NCBI GenBank assembly: GCA_023374045.1
Contig: CM041779.1
Location: forward strand, 2,294,001 to 2,358,000
Length of the DNA: 64,000 nucleotides
Reading direction: 5' to 3'
Source: Limonium bicolor
Lineage: Eukaryota > Streptophyta > Magnoliopsida > Caryophyllales > Plumbaginaceae
This document shows, in pieces, positions 57,953 through 64,000 of this stretch. The notes under the pieces are model-generated. The model saw nothing but the letters and a program-made list of their open reading frames with translations, had not been told where the DNA came from and searched no databases. A program made the position numbers and the translations under genes. How positions within the stretch are numbered: position 1 is the stretch's first letter; each line of letters begins with the position of its first letter.

Positions 57953-58249
57953 CTATAAGAGCTTATGATTCTGCTTGGATTTGATTTCTGAAAGGGTAAA
58001 TATGATATTTTCTAGCAAATTGAAGCAGAACTGATGAACAAACCTATCTACGTCCAAATCTCCTTTGTATCCATTACAGCAGCCATCAATGCTAAAGCCA
58101 TCAATGCAGCTATCCAGATTTGCCACAACACCTTTATAAACTAGATTGCGTTTACCCTTGCTACGCGGAAGATCTGCATATTGATCGACACTGGACGACA
58201 ATATCACGTCCACCAAGATAACACCCTCCCTTTTTTTCGAGAAGGCCAA
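57953..58249 (-). other. Unrecognised 98-residue open frame
   Basis: A minus-strand frame of 98 codons with unbiased composition and a G-V-I-L-V-D-V-I-L-S segment near its start. I do not recognise the family and see no splice or promoter context. It could be a fragment of a gene or transposon, or chance. Confidence 0.15.
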
Positions 58250-58352
58250 GAGAGCACCGTGAAATACACTAATTTGTCGAATGAATAATACCTATTCTCT
58301 GTAACGAACGTGAAAGACTTGGTCTATATTATCATTTATCAAATAAAATAAA

Positions 58353-58830
58353 GGGAAAATTATATCCTCATGACGTTTGATGAAATTATATACTCTATCC
58401 ATGATGTTTCAAAAATAAGTGTTCCCATCCATGTGTGTCCCCGTATCACATCCAATAACTTTTCAAATTTTTTTAGTTCAAAATTGATGAAACTTTATAT
58501 GGATGATGCTAAAGTGTTATATTTGGTTTAACACTAAATCCAAAGTTTTTTAAGCTCATATATGATCTGTGAGACCCAATAAAACATGTGACATGTGAAC
58601 GTGTTTTCATTGGATTTGATATTGGACTCAAATATAACACTTTTTGCATCATCCATGTAAAATTTTATCAATTTTGGACAACATTTAAGCATCTCCTAAG
58701 TTGAACGAAAATCAGAAAGGTTGACGAATGTAAAACGGGGGAAACCACATGACTAGGGAAAGTAATTTTAGAAATCTTGTGCACGGGATGTGATTTCATC
58801 AATTATCATAGTTGGGGATGTAGTTTTCCC
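58353..58830. mobile_element. Mutator-like MITE
   Basis: The ends GGGAAAATTATATCC and, from the other side, GGGAAAACTACATCC are terminal inverted repeats that extend with gaps to a shared TTGATGAAAT block. Nine-base flanks TAAAATAAA (58344-58352) and TAAAACAAA (58831-58839) differ at one base, as expected for a Mutator-type 9 bp duplication. The 478 bp interior is non-coding. Confidence 0.7.
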
Positions 58831-58944
58831 TAAAACAAATCCTAGAAGTTAGGAGTAAAATAGAACATCAAATAATATATTTCCAATCAAATCAGTGGTT
58901 AACATTCATATAACAAGGGTACTTTTCATGCAATATATTAAGGA

Positions 58945-59320
58945 AGCATTTGTTTTGAGCGGGGGAACATAATGGAATCAGGAAAGAGAATGGAAAAGAA
59001 TTCCCTTTGATTTTCCTAGTTGTTTGTATAAGCTGAGGAATTGAAATAAATAATCAGTCAACAATCATCGGTCAATAGTCAATGGCTACGGGCTGCCGGT
59101 CAATGACCATTAATTGTCAGTCAACATTCACTGGTCATTGGTCATTAGTCATCGGTCTATTGTCATATGTCACCGGTCAAAGTGTATCAAAGAAAGGGAA
59201 TCTCATTCCCTAGTAAGGGTGGGAATCATGTCAGAGGGTTTTGAGGTAATCTCATCCCTCTTCTCTTTCCTGAAAATAGGAAAAACTGGCTAAACAAACA
59301 GTATGAAAAATGAAATCATT
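58945..59320. repeat. Possible MITE with array of GGTCA-type words
   Basis: 59055-59180 holds about a dozen GGTCA/AGTCA words spaced 6-15 bases, several as GGTCAA (reverse of the W-box core TTGACC). The block is bracketed by GGAATC/GATTCC-rich flanks and by TTGTTTGTATAAGC (about 59020) opposite GGCTAAACAAACAG (about 59288), a possible imperfect inverted repeat. I could not settle ends or a target duplication. Confidence 0.4.
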
Positions 59321-60070
59321 TCAATTCCCTTCTTGATTACTGCAAAACAACGACCCCTGATTAATAATATTGTTATTTCTTTTGAGGACAGTTACATCTT
59401 CAAATCTGAGAAGGCACCCCAACACCTAGGAGTTACAGAAACTTATGATTCACAATCCAAATAGACTTACCATGGAGAGGACACCACTTGGTTATGGTTT
59501 TGCTCCCATAAATGAATAAGTTTGGTTCAAGTGAGATTGTGAGTCTATTCTCGTTGTCGCGTGCCTAGAATCAACATGTGTGGTGGTTGGTTATACATAG
59601 TGCATACAACTGAAATGCATCATCTTTGTGATTTATCTGCAGATATTTTGAAAGGATTAAAAGGTTTCTAACTTCAAGGTTGTAGTGCTTATGTTCTTCA
59701 AATGTGGAAGGTGTAATCTGATTCTAATCTAATTCCTTTAGATAAAAATTTGTTTCCTTCTATATTTGATGACTCCTTGTTGAGATGTGAGATAAGTATT
59801 TTGTTTCGGTAAATATAATGGTTGCACGTGAGATACTAATGTCCTTTCATTTGGAGCACGACCTTAGTTTGTCCATATGATATGCCATTGTCTTAGGTAT
59901 CAAACTATCTTAAATGAATGAATTATGTTACACATTTGCTTATTTGTAGAAACATTAATTTAACAGGTAATTAATATGTTGAGCTTCAAAAGTTGATGAT
60001 TGCTGGTACTTCCACTTCAAGCAGCACTATGAAAGGGTTATTGGAACGTACGACAACACTAAAAAAAGTT
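59321..60070. other. Intergenic sequence, nothing recognised
   Basis: AT-rich DNA between the repeat at 59320 and the LTR at 60071. No open frame or repeat structure stands out. Confidence 0.4.
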
Positions 60071-61758
60071 TGAAATACCCCGAACTTAATTAGGGTGATT
60101 AAATTACTCTAATATGATGTTGAGGGCCTATTAGTGCCTAATGAATTTTCGTAAATAGAATAAATCCAAAAGAAACAAGAAAAACGCTTAAAAAGCGAAA
60201 AACGCTAAAATGAGCGTTAAGTGACCCTAGGAGGAATACAACCTTAAAAAGGGTATTTAATGAATTTTAAAGGCTTAATAATGCCTAAATAATATATGGA
60301 AACAATTTCCGAAGAAAACGGATCCATAAAACGAATTAAAAACGCTAATAAAGCTTTAACGCATGTTTTTCGGGAAAACCTGAAAACGTGACTTTAAGTG
60401 GTCAAATGAACCCGTAAAAATTATAGTTCATCAAATAAATATAAATAAACATTAATGGAAGCTTAATAACCATTAAAATTAAAGAAATGAGAAAATTCCG
60501 GAAAACGGGCCCGGTCAGTGAATAGTGCTAAAACCGGGTAAATTAACGAGCGTTTTCTGTGAAAAAATGAAAAACGCTCCCAACTAGTATTACTATAGGG
60601 GGCCGGTTTTTATTAAGTAAAACATCCCTCTCACTCTTGACTAGCTAGTTATTTAAATAAGCTAAAAAACAAAAAGTAAAAGAAAAGAAAAAGGTACAAA
60701 AGTACCTTTATTTTCTCTCTCCCCTCATTTCCTCATCCCCCTCACGTTTTTTCCCTTCCTTCTACAGACCACTGCTCTCTCTTCCTCCTCCCTCCTTCTT
60801 GAACGTTTTTGAAGCCCCATTAATGGCTTCCCCTAGCTCCTTCTCTCCCTTGTACAAGCTAGCTCCATGCTCCAAATCAAGAAAAAAATTATATATTCTT
60901 CTTCTCCTCCTCAAGCTCTACATTTCTCTCTTTTCAAAATCTGAAAATGAAGAACTTCATCTCCATGGGTATATCCCATTTGAAGAGAAAAAGGCATCAA
61001 ATTGAAGCTTGGAGTCTCCCCTCTCTCCTAAGGTAAAAAGTTTCCAAGAAAACTCATCTTTTCTTCCTTCTCTTTGGTGGCCGATTTTTATCCTTGTAAT
61101 TCCTTGTTTTCTCTCTCTTTTGAGCTTCATTTCAACATTCCAATGGTGGTGGAACCCCCTTCTTGAATCAAGGGCTAAAACCCCTCCTAGAACTCCAAAG
61201 GTAAACCCTAGAATTTTGTGCTTTAAGCCCCTTAATTGGATTAGTGTATTTCCAAGGGTTTAGGATTTTAATTGTGTGTGTTTTGTGTTCCTTGAATGTT
61301 GGGAATGGAGTTTGGCAACTCCATTTCCCACTTGACCGAAATGGAGAAGAGAAAGAATGGAGAATTGAAAAGAAACTTGAAGAACTTAAGGTAAGAATTC
61401 TACCTTAGTGTTCATTTTGATTCCTTAGAATTTGGGATGGGTTTATTAATGAAAGAACCAAAATCTTGATGGAGATGTGCTTGGGTTGGCTAGATGAGAA
61501 ATTTGGGATTTGTTGTTTAAATTGAGGGCTTTGAAGCCAAGTGATTTGAGTTTGTGGTTATATTATGGTTTATTGAGATTGGGGAGCTATATTATGTTTA
61601 ATGAAGTTTTGATGATATATTATGCTCTGGTAGAACCCTTCATGGGTGTGGCTAGATTAGGATTGAAAATGGTGAAAATTGATGAATGTGGATATGTTAG
61701 GTTTATGGGGAGGTTATGGCAAAAGTTTTGTAGAAAATGAGTGTTTTAGGTGGCTTTC
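60071..61758 (+). mobile_element. Element 5: partial LTR of the element 1 family, plus strand
   Basis: Starts TGAAATACCCCGAAC and follows the reverse complement of element 1's LTR U3 block by block: GATTAAATTA, CCAAAAGAAA, AACGCTTAAAAAGCG, GGATCC, the CGGGAAAACC region and a TTTCTCTCTCC stretch. It is therefore a related LTR in the opposite orientation to the other elements. TTATTTAAATAAG at about 60648 is a possible TATA-like site. After 1.69 kb it is cut by element 4. The short open frames at 60799-61263 belong to its transcribed leader and show no known domain. Confidence 0.75.
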
Positions 61759-64000
61759 TGTAACACCCCGATTTAACCAATCAATAGTCCGAACGATGCG
61801 CCAACGATGACCTAGCAAGTCTAAACAGCGGATTCACAACTTCTACTCGGGTGTCACAGACGCCAACCACCCACGCGGTTGACACACCAACAACATCAAT
61901 ACCAAGTTGCGGTCCGTATGACTGGAATTAAACCACAATCAAATCCAAGTACAACAGAAATTACAGACCAAGTACCGGGAATCTACAACATAAGTTCTTA
62001 GTTCAACAACATAATCCGAAAGTACAACTAGGGTTTAGTAATACAAAGTCATAACCCATACATTGACAACATACTACTAAAAAGTCTTGCCCGTACGGAC
62101 TACCCCTACGGTAGTCACCCGTGCCTACTCTCCGTCTGCCTCTCGTTTCATACCTGTAAAAGTAAAGGACTCAGCAAAACTATGCCGAGTATGAACGTGT
62201 GAAGCCCACATGTTACCGGGTCACACAACTACTTGGTCGAATATTATTAAGTCATATTACATGCTATAACAAAGCAGGAAAGCATACCACAATACATCAT
62301 AATATCATACACACTGCAAGGTAGCAAAGCATTAGAAACAAGCAACCAAGCACAACAAGTTGCTAGCATAGCGACAGTAATCATGTAACTAATCAAACGT
62401 GTGCATAGGTATATTATACCAACGATCCTCACTAGGGGATCATTCGAGCGTTGTGTGTTTTCATTCCTTTTACTCTTGTTTTCATAAAGTGCATTCTCTT
62501 TCTCTCCTCTTGCACCAGGTCTGGGGATGTAGTTAGGTCCCGTGACCATATCATGTAGGTGTCAATCTTTCTTTGATTAGTTAAGGTTTATTTGTGAATT
62601 CTCTTATCACCACGTATTGAAGAGCGTCCCCTCCATAGCCAATCCTCCCTTTCCGGCGTCATGCATCGAGAACATGGGGTCACTTCAATACCCCCGTATG
62701 GGTTCCTTCAGCTGGTATTTTACTATTCATTATCGTTATAAGTTCGACACCATAGTGGGTGTCGTTAGAAGTCCTCTATAATTTAAGAGGAGTGTTCCTT
62801 ATATATAGTTCCTTGTTTGTTCAGGTAATTCGTTGTGTTTCATCTCAAGGTTTCATCGCGAGAAGGGACTACACTACTGTGTGCGCGCAAGTAATATGCA
62901 GCAATGATATATGTAACAAGCATATAAACAAGTCATAGCAAGCAATCCAATTTCATGCTAGTCTTAAGGTCATTGTCAAACAAGGCACGCAGCACACAAG
63001 TCGTGTAACATGGCAACACGTGAACCACACATGTCCATACCTTATTTGAAAGCACGAGTCGTCTTACACTCGAAGTCCCGTCGGAGTTCGCTACGGTCCT
63101 AGAGTTGATTAAAACAATGTGTCAGTTTATTATTTTATGTGACGACACTTTATATCGCATGTTATCCCTTAGGTATGTTGTTACATGGTTAGTTTATATT
63201 GACTCTTAGAACTCCACGTGCATTAATTCTAGGCTTAACTTACTCCTAGGATATTTCACATCGTTATTTACATGTTAACTAAGCCCTTTTTCCTTAGGTA
63301 ATGTTTTAGGGCGTTTTAAGAGGTAATTATGTAACAAGTTTGTATAACATAGATGTGACTTATCTAATGGGTATTCTTTCCTTAGATAAATAGGTGAGTA
63401 GTATTTTGACCTTTGTCTAATGATAGTACGGATCATAGCATACCCCTAAAATTTATTTATACAGAAGTTCCAAGGTTCATGTAAACGCAACATAAGTTTA
63501 GCGTTTAATCTTACCTTAACCTCTCTTTTAGTGTGTCAAGCCATGTTTATTTTTTTCCAACCGTTTCTTTACACACAATCAGGTGAATTAGGTCTGTTTT
63601 TGGTTCATTAATAAACTAACACCTCACCCATAATACTCCTACAATCCAGCTACAAAGAACAGCTATAATATTAGAAACCGAGACAACCAGCTCCATGTTT
63701 CATTGAGTTTCTTATTTCTTGTTAGTTTAATTCGTGTCTGTTGCTTTCCTGTAGTGTTTACCCAACTAGTTATGTGTGTTAGCCTAGGTTTAAACTCAAA
63801 ACTTTACTCATAAAGCACTCACGTAGCTTCTGTAATTAGCTACACAGAAGCAGTTACATCTGGGCAAATCAGAAGAAAGAAAGGCTGAAAACAGGAAATC
63901 GGTTTACTGCAGTCTCTTACTGTTATATCTTTTCCTGAGGTGCTAAATGTTTTCTCTAAGCCTCCCCAACTTATGGACACTCAGGTTTATGGGTTAGTCA
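61759..64000 (-). mobile_element. Element 4: partial LTR related to element 2, runs off window
   Basis: Begins TGTAACACCCCG and parallels element 2's LTR: GGTGTCACAGACGCC, the CCAC-loop hairpin (61864-61881), the ACTCAGC stem-loop (62169-62190), GTCTGGGGAT, GTTCGACACCATAGTGGGTGT, the ACACATGTCCATACCT block and the start of the ~190 bp array (63540 on). Sequence identity is clearly lower than between element 2's own LTRs, so it is a sister family. It lacks the six-unit 53 bp array. The other end, target duplication and interior are outside the window. Confidence 0.8.

Overview
The window is plant nuclear DNA, most likely from a eudicot. It is almost entirely nested LTR retrotransposons around one ordinary host gene. 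The evidence is plant primer-binding sites (initiator tRNA-Met and tRNA-Asp), Ty3/gypsy Athila and Ty1/copia protein remnants, Tourist-like and Mutator-like MITEs, GT-AG introns, and one intact six-exon gene for the HSP90 co-chaperone p23. I see no tRNA or rRNA gene, CRISPR array or bacterial feature.

Layout. 1-222 and 14700 onward are a decayed minus-strand Ty1/copia element. It is split by element 1 (223-14699), a LARD-like retrotransposon with 4.4 kb LTRs, a non-coding 5.7 kb interior and target duplication CACA. 14700-22896 is AT-rich old repeat DNA with several short tandem repeats, a 4 x ~150 bp repeat and a Tourist-like MITE. 22897-53342 is element 2, a second LARD-like element with ~6.3 kb LTRs, a non-coding 3.8 kb interior and target duplication TATTT. 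Its left LTR is interrupted by a minus-strand Athila-type element (24495-38484) with gag and protease remnants but no reverse transcriptase or integrase. That Athila element is itself interrupted inside gag by element 3 (29085-35352; 2.8 kb LTRs, 0.7 kb interior, target duplication GGTTC). 53343-55000 is intergenic. 55153-57443 is the p23 gene. 57444-60070 is intergenic with a Mutator-like MITE and an array of GGTCA-type motifs. 60071-61758 is the start of a plus-strand LTR of the element 1 family, cut by element 4 (61759 to the window end), a relative of element 2.

How they work together. None of the retroelements can encode its own reverse transcriptase or integrase from what is visible, so all must have been mobilised in trans. 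Elements 1-4 look like parasites of the Tekay/Del chromovirus type. They share LTR termini, and where the relevant part is in the window they share a tRNA-Met primer site and a G-rich polypurine tract. They also share small RNA stem-loops at matching positions: in the PBS-proximal part of the LTR, around the primer site, in the leader and beside the polypurine tract. The stems keep pairing through compensatory or G-U changes although the primary sequence differs. I regard these as the best candidate for an undescribed system in the window: a shared cis-acting RNA code for packaging and priming. A second pattern is that four different element families, including the unrelated Athila, carry hairpins or repeats built from the same GTCCG/CGGAC words.

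Limits. All calls come from reading the sequence. Divergence and ages were not computed, and the two LTRs of each element differ by many one-base homopolymer indels that may be assembly errors.
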